The translations under genes and the position numbers were made by a program. From NCBI GenBank assembly GCA_037974335.1, contig CM075760.1, positions 34,047,609 through 34,111,608 on the forward strand: DNA of 64,000 bases, in the 5' to 3' direction. How positions within the stretch are numbered: the stretch's first letter is position 1; every line of letters begins with the position of its first letter. The notes beneath the pieces are model-generated. The model had not been told where the DNA came from. It worked only from the letters and a program-made list of their open reading frames with translations, and searched no databases. Positions 32,641-43,076 of this stretch are shown here, one piece after another. This DNA is from Prionace glauca (taxonomy: Eukaryota; Chordata; Chondrichthyes; Carcharhiniformes; Carcharhinidae).

Positions 32641-33135
32641 TATGAACAGCAGATTGAGAATGGAGGAACATTGACAGAGATTTACAACTTTGGGGGAATG
32701 AAAGGACAGATTGTTCCAGAGAAACAAGAATCGTATTTCTGAATTTCTATCCCACACTAATAGTGGTGACTTTGTAAGCTCCTTTTACAGGGTATGAGAA
32801 GGGAGGAATGTTGAGACAGAAATTTGAAAACAAACATCATGTCAAGATCTGAGTCATTCAATTCACTGGGACGTGAAACCATCGGTCATTCTAACATCAG
32901 TGTGACTGGAAAAGCACACACACACACACACACAAACCTGAGTAAGGCTCTTTCAGTGAACTGACTGTGGAAAGAGTTTGAACCAGTTATACAGCTTGAA
33001 AAAAAATCACATCATTCAAAGTGGAGAGGAACCATACACATATTTTGTGTGTGGACGAGGCTTCGACTGTTCATCCAACCTGGAGAGACACAAAGGCACT
33101 AGCATCGTGGAGAAACAGTGGAAATGTTATTATTT
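32640..33135 (+). pseudogene. Zinc-finger gene fragment (last-exon start)
   Basis: Colinear with 3430-3880 of the first zinc-finger gene, including the acceptor CTTTTACAG at 32790. It keeps a finger-like stretch CGRGFDCSSNLERH and the start of the next (EKQWKCY), then ends in low-complexity DNA. One finger remains, so it is a dead partial duplicate. Confidence 0.7.
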
Positions 33136-33184
33136 TACTGTTCAGCAGGGGGATGAGTGTGAGATTGACATCAACCCTTCTTTG

Positions 33185-33475
33185 ACTCAGTTTGTCTCTG
33201 TGTTTTTGAGAGTGCGTGCGATAGTGTATATGTGTCTGTTTTTGTCTGTTAGTCTACATGTCTGTGAGTGTATCTGTGCTTGTTTTTGTGTAAGTCTGTT
33301 TTTGTTTGTATGTCTGTGTGCGTCTCTGAATGTATCTGTGTGCCTGCCAGTTTGCCTGTAGCTGTTTGTCTGAGATTGCTTATATCTGTCTTTGTGTTTG
33401 TGTGTGTGCCTGTGAGTTTTCCTGTGTCTGTTTGAGAGTGTGTGTCTGTGAATGTGTTCGTGTGTGTATGCCTTC
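33185..33475 (+). repeat. TG/TCTG-rich low-complexity tract
   Basis: About 290 bp of irregular TGTCTGTG/TGTTTG units that give long spurious open frames on both strands. It joins the zinc-finger fragment directly. Confidence 0.8.
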
Positions 33476-33639
33476 GAGTCGCCTGCAGCTATTCCTGAGA
33501 TTGGTATCGATTCTGTGAATAGGTTCATCTGCATTAAATTGTATTAAAATAAAAATATAGGAACAAGAAAAATATAGCACAATCCTCCACAAGATCCTTC
33601 AGTTGTCTGAAGATATTGTGGTGATTCATATATCTAATG

Positions 33640-34225
33640 CCCTCCCTCATACACCAGCTATTTAGCCACGTACTCAACTGTACTCTCTCCCTATTGCAAG
33701 CCTCACTAGCACGTGGTATGTGGGGAGGGGCGGCGGGGGCGTGTAATCCTGAGATTATTAACCCAGATGTCTTGGTCTTAGCTCTCTGCCTAACTCCCCG
33801 AATTGTGTTAACAGAACCTTTTCCCCTTTCCTGCCTCTGTCATTAGTGCCAATATGGACAGTGATGTCTATCTGTTGACCCTCCCGTTTCAGGATGCCCT
33901 GTATCTGCTCAGAGACATCCAGGGCCCTGAAACTAGCGAGGGAGTACTGCATCCTAGAATGTATTTCGCTGCTACAGAAACGCATGTCTGTGCCCCTGAT
34001 TATGAAGTCTCCTAATACTTTCTTTCACTTGGACTTAGCTCGACGCTGCTCTACAGCAGAACCAGTTGTGGTGCCACAGGCCTGGCTGCTGCTGGTATTT
34101 TCCCCTGAGAGGCTGTTCCACGCCCCGTTCTGCTCCCAACAGTATCCAAAACAGTACACATGCTTGACAGCGGACTCACCACAGGAGGCTCCTGAATTAC
34201 ATACCTGTCCTGGCAGTGATCCATT
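33640..34225 (-). mobile_element. CR1-type LINE ORF1 (esterase domain) fragment
   Basis: The minus strand encodes IQGILKREGQQIDITVHIGT followed by NDRGRKGEKV, a canonical block III GTND motif of the CR1 ORF1 esterase. It belongs to an older subfamily than copy C and keeps the Asn that copy C lost. Confidence 0.65.
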
Positions 34226-34299
34226 TATCTATCTGGACGTGTGGTGCGACACCTTCTTGAAGCTAATGTCTACCAAATTACTTCTCCCTGTATGTTCCG

Positions 34300-35520
34300 C
34301 AGTCATAGACGTTTACAGTATGGAAACAGGTCCTTTGGTCCAACTTGTCCATGTCCCTCTTCCCAATTGCCCACGTTTGGCTCATATACCTCCATACTCA
34401 TTTCACCCATGGAACTGTTCAAAATCTTTTTAAGAAACAAAACTGCATCCGCCTCTATTACTACAGCTTGCACATTTTTCCAGGCATTCACGACCCTCTG
34501 CGTGAAACAATTGTGCTTCTGGACCCTCTTGCATCTCTCCTTCTCACCTTAAACCTATGCCCTCTAACTGTAGACTCTCCTAACTTTTGGAAAAGATGTT
34601 GATCATCAAACTGATCTATGCACCTCATTATTTTGTAGACCTCTATAAGTTCACCCGTAAATCTCATACACTCCAGATAAAAAGTTTCAGTATATCCGGA
34701 CTCTCCTTATAACTCAAACCATCAAGTCCTGGTAGCATCCTAGTAAATCATGTCTGAGTTCTTTCTAATTTAATAATATCTTTTCTATAACAGGCTGACA
34801 AGAACTGTACACAATATTCCAAATTTCGCCTTACCAATGTCTTGTATAACTTCACAAGGCCTCCCAACTCCTGTATTCAATGTTTTGAGCGATGAAACCA
34901 AGCATGCTGAATGCCTTCTTCACCAATCTGTCCACCCGTGACTCCACTTTCAAGGAGCTATTAACCTGTACCCCCCAATCTCTTTCTTCTGTAACTCTCC
35001 CCAATGCCCTACCATTAATACAGTGAGTCCTGTCCTGGCTCGATCGACCAAAATCGATCACCTCGCAATTATCTAAATAAAACTCCATCTTCCAGTAATC
35101 AGTCCACTGCCCAATTGATTAAGATCCCGTTGCAATCCTTGATGACCTTTTTCACTCTCTACTATGCCACCATTCTTGGTGTCATCTGCAAACTTACTAA
35201 CCACGTCTCCTAAATTCTCATCCAAATCATTAATATAAGTGGCAAATAACAGTGGACCAGCACTGACGCCTGAGGCACACCGTGGTCGCAGGTCACTTTG
35301 AAAAACAACCCTCTACAACCACCCTCTGGCTTCTGTCATCAAGCCAATTTTGTATCCATTTAGCTACTTTACCCTGTGTTTCCAGCTGCTGCTCCAACTG
35401 AACCATGCTGTCTGTGAGGGGCACACTTCCCGCAAACATAACCTCCAGGGACACTAGAAAGTTCCGTGATCTACCACATCTAGCAAGAGGAACATATCAT
35501 GGCCCTAACTGCCATCTCTG
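34300..35520 (-). mobile_element. CR1-type LINE ORF2 3' half
   Basis: A long minus-strand CR1 element, 3' end near 34300 (CTTGTCCATGTCCCTCTTCC). It includes the RT C-terminal frame MEFYLDNCEVIDFGRSSQ (35034-35088) and the FADD region further on. No long frame survives. Confidence 0.7.
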
Positions 35521-35862
35521 CATTTGGACACTGAAAAAATAAAAGAATAAGAATCTTACTTGGTTTTGACAAAGAGGGACATTCTCAAACTCTGAGTGGC
35601 TACACCCAGAGGGTGGCAGGACGAGATTCTGGGGTGGGGAGCTCCGAGGCAGCGATAATTGTGGAAACTCCACTGAATGTTCACAATTTCTGCCATCTTT
35701 AGATTCTCGAGATTTGGTTTTAAAAATGGGCGTGGCTTAAATTGACAATGTTCGGGCCTGAGGTATTTCAGTTCATTTGTGAGACCCAGTGTCCCAGAGC
35801 AGTCCAGCTCTGCAGTCTCCAGTTCCCCGTCATATAAACCATCAACTCCGGGCAGCAGAGCG

Positions 35863-36377
35863 ATGGGAATCCTTCTTGTCTTCACCCTATGTGTCTACTT
35901 ACCGGGTGAGTACTGATCACACTAAATTACATTGTGGGGATTGAATTATAAAGCTGCCCCAGCCCATCCCAATTACAGACACTGGGGTTTTAGACCCGTT
36001 GTGTGGTTCTGCTCTGATGGCCCTTTAAACTCTCTGTGCTTAATTTCCAGGATCTTACAGTCAGTCAGTGGTACAGAGCCCGGCAGCGGTGACCAGAAAG
36101 GAGTGTCAGTCCCTCACCATCACCTGTGTTTTCTATGGTGGATTCTACGCTCGTGCTTTGCAGAGGGCGGAATTCTTCAGACAAACCCAGACCGGAACGA
36201 AGTGGGAGTCGATCTCCGGTGGAGGGAGATTTGTTGTATCGGTGAATAAAGCAGAAAAGACATTTTCGTTGGAAATTCGGGATGTAAGAGTTGAAGACAC
36301 CGCCACCTATTACTGTAAAGCCCATTACAAAGGCTACAACACAGTGATGGGTCTCGGCTTCCCGCCATACTAAAACT
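35863..36377 (+). CDS. NAR-TCR V segment (leader + NAR-type V + 23-RSS)
   Basis: The leader exon 35863-35905 encodes MGILLVFTLCVYLP with donor GTGAGT. The V exon starts at 36051 after TTAATTTCCAG, phase 1, giving GSYSQSVVQSPAAVTRKECQ, SLTITCVFYGG, EFFRQTQTGTKWESISGGGR, FVVSVNKAEKTFSLEIRDVR and VEDTATYYCKA. The short FR2-FR3 link without a CDR2 (SISGGGRF), the NKxxKTFSLxIxDxRVED pattern and the FFRQ in place of WYRQ are hallmarks of NAR V domains. A cysteine in the a-b loop (KECQ) matches the one reported in NAR-TCR V, not IgNAR. The RSS is heptamer CACAGTG 36340-36346, 22-bp spacer, nonamer ACTAAAACT 36369-36377. A TATA-like CATATAAA lies at 35831-35838. It appears functional. Confidence 0.9.
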
Positions 36378-36728
36378 CTGACTGAAGATTTTACGTAAAG
36401 AAATGAAAAAGCGGAGTTAATTGTCCCTGACACCCACATAGTTCCATCGCACCGTCAGTCCCACAGTCAAGTTTAGAATGAGAATTTGATTATTACCGTT
36501 TATATTCTGAGTGTTATAAACATGGAGTGTGTGCGGAAGTTGGTACATTTCCCAGGATTGGAGTTGATGAATGAAGAATGGAAATGACTGATCCCAGTTA
36601 CAAACCCAAACAAAAGATAGGATCCTCATCTCTCAGCGGGAACTGGGAACTACGCTCCCCGCTGTTTAATCACTGTCCTTTCATCTCACACAGAATCTAG
36701 GGTTTTGGTACTGAATTGTAACACTGTG

Positions 36729-36743
36729 TAAATTTTGGGGTGT
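36729..36743 (+). other. NAR-TCR D segment with 12-bp RSS on both sides
   Basis: A 15-bp core TAAATTTTGGGGTGT is bounded on the left by nonamer GGTTTTGGT (36701-36709), a 12-bp spacer and heptamer CACTGTG (36722-36728). On the right are heptamer CACAGTG (36744-36750), a 12-bp spacer and nonamer ACAAATACC (36763-36771). Both heptamers are perfect. The 12/12 layout is that of an IgH-type D, unlike the 12/23 D-delta segments at 51182 and 56328. It can pair only with the 23-RSS of the NAR V and the NAR J. Confidence 0.9.
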
Positions 36744-37121
36744 CACAGTGAAAAGGAGGTTGACAAATACCTGTGCACAATTACAATATATATTCTGCGG
36801 GCTCAGAGAGAGAATTATGGGTTGATGTTATTGCTGCTGCAACTGGATTAACTACATTGCAGTTTCCACCACTCACATCTTTCTTTGATTTTTTTCTCGC
36901 TTTATATGAAGCGACTATCCCTTACCTGGGGATATTTACTGAGAAGGCGGGGTCTCAAAAAGAACAGTTTGAACAGACAGAGACTTCAAAACATTGAAAA
37001 ATATTTATTGATTTAAATCGTCCGAATAATTGGGAATTTTCAAATGAGTGGTGATGATTTCTCGTCAAGTTGAGTAGCCGGTGGTTCTTGTACCGGGGAG
37101 ACTGAGATCCGTATCATTGTG

Positions 37122-37173
37122 TACGAGTGGTATGAAGCCGATGGATCCGGGACGGTGGTGAATGTCGCAGCCG
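37122..37173 (+). CDS. NAR-TCR J segment with 23-RSS
   Basis: On the left are nonamer GGTTCTTGT (37083-37091), a 23-bp spacer and heptamer CATTGTG (37115-37121). The coding part reads YEWYEADGSGTVVNVAA and ends one base into a codon at a consensus donor GTAAGT (37174). GSGT stands for the J-bulge motif, and the usual Phe/Trp before it is missing, as in NAR-type J segments. The phase-1 end fits the acceptor of the supporting V at 40649, so the rearranged NAR exon can be spliced to it in frame. Confidence 0.87.
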
Positions 37174-37641
37174 GTAAGTGACTCTAAACTCCGCCGTGTT
37201 ACAAAATCTCTCGTTTAATGTTCGCTGTCATCTTATTATCGTGATCTGTATTGTTTCAGTCCAATTGAAACGGAGAAGGATCTGTTTACAAATCAGTGAC
37301 AGATTTCGATTTGGGAGCAGGAGGTGATTTAGGAGTCGATCCAGGTCAGCTCTGGGGAAAGCGTCTGTAAGACCTCATGCATGAGGAGGTCAGCGCTGTA
37401 GGGATAGTGGTGGTAGTGGGGATGGAAGTGGAGGGGTCGGGGTGGATGGGCTGTGATGTGAGAGTTGACAGTGTTTGGGTCATTATTGGTTTAACGAGCA
37501 CATCGGGGTTAACAGCCATATTAAGGGCTTTCACAATCCTGATAGTTCATAACAAATCCAAATTATCTGCATTCTGGAATCCACCTTCGGTGTTAATTGT
37601 GGCTGAGGGAGATCTGCCTGTCTCTAATAGGACGGCAGTGT

Positions 37642-38172
37642 GACTGCAGATCTCTATCCTGGGCAGCAGACTACAGTCCCTGCCGTGTAATGTGAAGAAG
37701 CTACCGGTTGAATGAGATCAATGCCATTGCTGACAGTTCATTTAACCGTAGCAGTTCATCAAATACCTGTCCCGGGAGACAAATAGAATAAAAGAGATAA
37801 AGGACTTCAGATAGCATGTGAAGTCCATATATGAATAACTCTTGCATGTGACCATTTCTGTCTCCACCACCCTTTCAGAGAGTGAGTTTGATACCCCACC
37901 ACCCTCTGGGTGAAAACATCTCCACACTTCTCTAATCCTTCTGCCAATTGCTTTACCTCTCTGTCCCTTAGTTCTTGATATTTCAGTTAATTAACTAGGA
38001 CCTTCTGAGCCACACTCTCTGACTAACCACTCCCTAACTATTTGTCTCCCGGGATGGGAATTGGATGAACTGCTGCGGTTAAATGAACTGTCCGCAATGG
38101 CGTTGATCCCATTCAACCGGTAGCTTCTTCACAATACAGGGCAGGGACTGTAGTCTAAGCGACCCTGCAGTC
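37642..38172. repeat. Large inverted repeat (foldback), arms about 135-145 bp
   Basis: 37642-37786 and 38038-38172 are reverse complements over nearly their whole length with few mismatches (for example CTACCGGTTGAATGAGATCA against TGATCCCATTCAACCGGTAG), separated by about 250 bp. Both outer ends carry GACTGCAG/CTGCAGTC. The middle has LINE-like sequence. It may be a foldback DNA transposon with an insertion in the loop, or an inverted duplication. Confidence 0.8.
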
Positions 38173-38708
38173 GGTCTAGATTGATTTTTTCAATAGAGAA
38201 ATCAGTGACTGAAATTAGTGAAATTGTACCTGACATTCCTCTAAACATCATCCATATAACCAATCACTTTCCTCATTTTCCAGCGTCGATAGAGGCATAA
38301 CTTTAAACGAAACCAAATCCGCCACAAATGAAAACACTTCTGTTTAAAATGAATATAACTGGCGTTTTATCATTTTTATACTGAAAAATTAAACCAAACT
38401 GACTTAAACCTACATTTTTTCTCTAAAGTCCAAAAACACTGAAGAGAATAGTTAAACTACTTTTGTTTCTGGACAATCGTCATTTACAGAAGAAAATAAA
38501 TACATCAATTCGAATAAATTCAAACAGGGAGAGCCAGTATATGGATCTCGCTGTCACATTGAATGTTTGGAGCAGAAGCGAGTTGGAAGGATCCTGTTTA
38601 CGGGAAATCTGAAACTACTGAAGGGAGAACAGAATAGACAGACAGAGTGAGCTGGATAGAAATGCTCAATTAGATTTCTGAGGGGTGAGGCTGGTCGGGA
38701 GAATCTAG

Positions 38709-39345
38709 TAAAAAGTCTGACAACACCAGGTTTTAGTCCAACCGATTTATTTGATAAAATTTTCACAAGCTTTCGAGGTTACCCTCTTCGTCAGGTGAAT
38801 GGAGAGTTCTGGCCTCAGACAGAGCATATAAAGTACAGGCAGTTTAGAGATTGCTGATTAGAATGCGAATCCTTACACCAAACCTGCTGTTCAAGTCTTA
38901 AAGTGGCTGATAATGTGAGTGGAAGGAGCACTGATCACAGGTTAAAGAGATGTGTATTGTCTCCAGACAGTACAGTAAGTGAGGTTTTGCAAACCCAGGC
39001 AAGTCACGGGGGTTACAGATAGTGCGACATGAACCCAAGATCCCTGTTGAGACCGTCCTCATGTGTGCGGAACTTGGCTATCAGTCTCTGTTCAGCGACT
39101 CTGCTCTGTCGTGTGTCATGAAGGCCGCCTTGGAGAATGCTTACCCGAAGGTCAGAGGCTGAATGCCCGTGACCGTTGAAGTGTTCGCCAACAGGAAGGG
39201 AACAGTCTTACCTGGTGACTGTCGAGCGATGTTCATTCATCCGTTGTCGTAGCGTCTGCATGGTCTCCCCAATGTACCATGCTTCGGGACATCCTTTCTT
39301 TCAACGTATCAGGTAGACAATGTTGGCCGAGCTGCAAGAGTATTT
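38709..39345 (-). mobile_element. Penelope-like element 3' part
   Basis: Same family as 15885-16590. Its 3' end reads AAAGTCTGACAACACCAGG, and further in is the GIY-YIG nuclease region (minus-strand VGEHFNGHGHSASDL, RQRRVAEQRLI-like). Incomplete. Confidence 0.7.
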
Positions 39346-39352
39346 ACCATTT

Positions 39353-39594
39353 ACAATACACATCTCTTTAACCTGTGATCAGTGCTCCTTCCACTCACAT
39401 TATCAGCCACTTTAAGACTTGAACAGCAGGTTAGGTGTAAGGATTCACATTCTAATCAGCAATCTCTAAACTGTCTGTGCTTTATATGCTCTGTCTGAGG
39501 CCAGAACTCTCCATTCACCTGACGAAGAGGGTAACCTTGTGAGAATATTATCAAATAAATCGGTTGGACTAAAACCTGGTGTTGTCAGACTTTT
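39353..39594 (+). mobile_element. Inverted second copy of the Penelope-like element end
   Basis: About 242 bp, the reverse complement of 38709-38960 with very few differences, lie immediately beyond the nuclease part of the neighbouring copy. Partly inverted tandem ends (pseudo-LTR-like) are a known habit of Penelope-like elements. Confidence 0.75.
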
Positions 39595-40648
39595 TACTGT
39601 GTTTACGCCAGTCCAACGCCGGCATACCCAATCGGGAGAATTTATGCAGACATCAATGAGTTTGTCCGAATTCCCTGTTCCTCTTCGACAGTTTCTATAC
39701 AATGTAAAACTTAGAGAAAATTCCGCTCAGAGAACGCGGAAAAGAATCAGTTAAAGAGCATAAAAAAAAGAATCGAAATTGACAGAGAGCCAGAAGAAGC
39801 AGTTCCCAGCGAGTAACTGTGAAACCATTGCCGAAACTGAACAGAATGAACCCAACTAACAGCTGACAGACTTTAGGAGAAGTTTCCACAATTGCAATGA
39901 ACCCAAACAGCGAAAAGTAAATGTCGAAATAAAATAAAACTGATTGTAAATATTTCCAAGTAAAGAGAAAGGGAGAAAAGATGTTCCTGGTAGTTAGATA
40001 GCAGAAGAAATACAAATAGATGAACAAACAGAGAATCCCGGGAGGTGTTAAACAGGTATTAGTGAATGACATTTGAGCACCGATGATCAACATCATTCCA
40101 TCTCATTGAAGCTGATGAATCAGTCATTCCCTGTTGGATCTTGCTATGCGCTGTGACGTAACACAGCTGGGTTAGTCGCTTGGAACGGATTGCCTCACTG
40201 ATAATAAAATGTTCCCTCGTGTTTGTGTCTTAGGAAGGGAAATAGAAAGTGAAATGTGACGTACATCATTGAATCTTGGAACGCAAAAACATTCGGCCCC
40301 TCGAGTAATTGCAGCTCTTTATAAATGTAACCCAATTCTTCTAGTCGTGAATTTTCCCACAACGTTGTTTTATTTCTGTTCCGGAACTTGACTATTCCCG
40401 TGTGTTTGTCACTGTTGATTCAGCTTCCATCATCATTCTGACATTGCATTCCAGACCGTTGGATCTTGTTGTGTAAAGAAAACTTCATTTTCCACTGGTT
40501 TATAATAATAATAATGACAGTGAATACAGTTCCATCAGGTTTGAAATAATAATAATACGGGATAAAACTGAGCTATTCCCGCATTTGATGCATTCCCCTG
40601 GTAAACTGAACCACAGAAGCAAATGCTGTTTCTTTTTTTATTCTCCAG

Positions 40649-40993
40649 ATTCTAGTTCCCTGGTTTCGAAGAATCCGCCTCTCCAAACCTCTGTTGCTGG
40701 TGACACGGTTACATTAAGCTGTAAATATTCAGGGTTCTGTCAATACACTATACACTGGTACAGTCAGTCTGCAGAACAGGCTCCGAAATACCTGCTTCGG
40801 ACACACACTTCAGGAGAGGAGAATAAAGAAAACCCTGTAGAGGGGAGAATTTCTGCTTCTATCGATCCCGCCGAGAAAATCAGCAGGCTAAATATCTCCA
40901 AACTGGAACAGAGCGATTCCGCTGTGTATTACTGTGCACTGAGTCGGAGCACAGCACAGTGATACAGAACACGGAAACAGCTGTACAAAAACC
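40649..40993 (+). CDS. Supporting V segment of NAR-TCR (leaderless V-delta type)
   Basis: The exon starts after TTTATTCTCCAG (40648) and needs one base from an upstream exon (D from g+AT). The NAR J donor supplies this. No leader exon is found upstream. The domain reads SSSLVSKNPPLQTSVAGDTV, TLSCKYSGFCQYTIHWYSQS, AEQAPKYLLRTHTSGEE and KLEQSDSAVYYCALS. The extra cysteine in CDR1 (SGFCQY) is the partner expected for the a-b loop cysteine of the NAR V. The RSS is perfect: heptamer CACAGTG 40955-40961, 23-bp spacer, nonamer ACAAAAACC 40985-40993. It would rearrange to D-delta/J-delta downstream. Confidence 0.88.
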
Positions 40994-41295
40994 TGATCAC
41001 GATGAGTATTACAGACATAATGACACACAACACGGGGAGAGCTGTAATGAAATCTGATCATGGCGAGGATTACAGACAGAGATGATACAGAACACGGAGA
41101 GAGCAGTACAAACCTGAACATGGTGAGGGTTACAGACATAGTGATACAGAAACAGAAAGAGATGTACAAAGAATGAACTTGGTGAAAATCATAGACACAG
41201 TGATACAGAACACAGAAAGAGCTGTACAAAAACCTTGACATGGTGAGGATTGCAGACACAGTTATATAGTACACGAAGAGAGCTGTACTTCTCCT
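40955..41295 (+). repeat. Tandem array of about 60-bp units, each carrying a V-type 23-RSS
   Basis: Heptamer-like starts recur at 40955 (CACAGTG), 41016 (CATAATG), about 41077, 41137 (CATAGTG), 41196 (CACAGTG) and 41257 (CACAGTT). Each is followed by a related spacer and a nonamer or its remains. The first is the working RSS of the supporting V. The unit at 41196-41234 is again perfect: CACAGTG, exactly 23 bp, ACAAAAACC. Between units runs ATGGTGAGGATTACAGACA-like text. Confidence 0.9.
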
Positions 41296-41793
41296 TGTCC
41301 ACAGGTTCGAGATCATTGCTGCATCTGTGGATGAAAGCGAGGACTGGAGGAAGAATGAGCGAACTGACCATAGCTTGGTGGTCATTCAAGTGGAACAGCA
41401 AAGAGAAACACAATCGTAGACTGCGATTGCATAGTTAGGGTCAAAGACAATTTTCTCTACGATCAGGATCAAGAATCCAGGAAGTTGCGACGCCTACCTG
41501 ATTCCAGGTTTCGGGATATCTCATGTGGGCTTGATAGGAACTTAGAATGGGAGAGGGAAAATCCAGTCGTCATGGTCCATGTGAGTACCAACTGCAAAGG
41601 TAGAACAAGGATGCAGATTCTGCGAAGGGAATATGAGCAGCTAGGGCTTAAATTCAAAACGGAACGGAAAAGGTAATAATCTCTGGATTACGAACTGAGC
41701 CACGAGCGACCCAACTTTGGTTCAATGAATGAGAGGTAAATGAATGGCTCAAAGTTTCGTGTGGGAGAAATGTGTTCGAATTCGTTTGTAGTG

Positions 41794-42350
41794 GGTACAT
41801 TGTTAGAAGGTATTCTGAGAAACAAGATGCACAGACATTTAGTGAGGCAAGGACTAATAAGGAACAGTTAGCATGGCTTTGTGAGTGAAAAATCATATCT
41901 CACGAATTTGATTGAATTTTTTGAAGAAGTAACCAAGAAGGTAGATGAGGACAGTGCAATGTATTTTGTCCACATGGACTTTAACGTGGTATGTTGATGC
42001 ATAATGCTCAATCTCACGGGTCCATGGCGAAGTAGACAATTGGATTCAAAATTGGCTTGACAAGAGAAGACAGCGGGTGGTTGTAGAGGGTTGTTTTTCA
42101 AACTGCAAAACGGTCCAGAGGTGCATTTTTCTCATTCAGAGGCCGCTGAGTGTCTGAAAGAGCAGCCAGAGGTAGTAACAGAGGCAGTGACATTTTTTTA
42201 CTTTTAAAAAACATTTAGATACTTACATGGGTAAGATGCGTACAGAAGGATATGGGCCAAATGCGGGCAATTGAGAATAGCTTAGTAGTAAAATCTGGAT
42301 GACTTGGACAAAATGAGCCGAAGGGCCTTTTTTCAACGCTGTAAAGCTCT
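41794..42350 (+). mobile_element. CR1-type LINE RT and 3' fragment nested in an older LINE
   Basis: Begins in the RT ([39 protein letters not shown]) and ends with 3' text near 42340 (GAGCCGAAGGGCCTTTTTTC, GCTGTAAAGCTCTATGAC). The host LINE's ORF1 reading flanks it on both sides. Confidence 0.65.
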
Positions 42351-43076
42351 ATGACTCGAGAACATTAACACCAGTACCAGTACCCAACAGTTACATTGGT
42401 ACCGAATCATTCTAAATCATGCTGGTACCAGATCCTGAGCGAATCACATAACTAGGGCTATAGATATAGAATTAAACTGACTGATGGGGCGTGGGAGGGG
42501 GTGGAAGACAAGGTACTTCGCTTGCAAAAGTAGAAAAAAAAGAAGGTGAAGGAGAAAATTGGACTGCAGGTGAGCAAAAATGAAGGCAGAGAACATGTGA
42601 ACATCATATTGCATCAAAATCGCGCAAGATTGGGGAAATTTGATAACAGAACCAACTTCAGGGGTTTGTATCTTTGAATGCATGAAACATCCTGAATAAA
42701 ATTAATGAGTTAACAGCAGAAATAGAGATACATGGATATGACTCAGTAGCGACTCCTGAGACAATTTTGGAATTGAAAATCCAAGAGAGCTCAGTATTTC
42801 AGACGGATAGTCAGAAAGGAAAATGAGATGATGACATAATATATATGTCCCCAAACAGCCGCCCTGTAATTGGGCACAGGAGAAATAAAGTCATTGTTGG
42901 GACTTGTAAGAAAGCTATTGCAAAAATTACGGATTATTATAACATGCATATACATTGGATTTAACACATTGGATAGGGTAGTCCCGAGGGAGAGTTCATT
43001 GAATGCATGAGGGATTGTTTGTTGCAACAATATGTTGTGGAACCAATTAGCGAGCATTCCAATCGCGGATTTCCAC

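Larger units (their letters stand above)
37174..40648 (+). other. Intron between NAR J and the supporting V
   Basis: 3.5 kb with no leader exon or further D/J seen. It holds a large inverted repeat (37642-38172) and an inverted pair of Penelope-like element ends (38709-39594). A perfect 14-bp palindrome CCTCATGCATGAGG lies at 37373-37386. The left part near 37850-37960 contains LINE-like text. Confidence 0.6.

Noticed and set aside
33187-33534. 115- and 127-residue open frames rich in HTHT/CVCVC
   Set aside because: They come from the TG-rich low-complexity tract and have no domain.
40955-41295. CRISPR-like array
   Set aside because: The repeat units are contiguous diverged RSS-bearing monomers in a vertebrate locus, with no conserved repeat and unique spacers.
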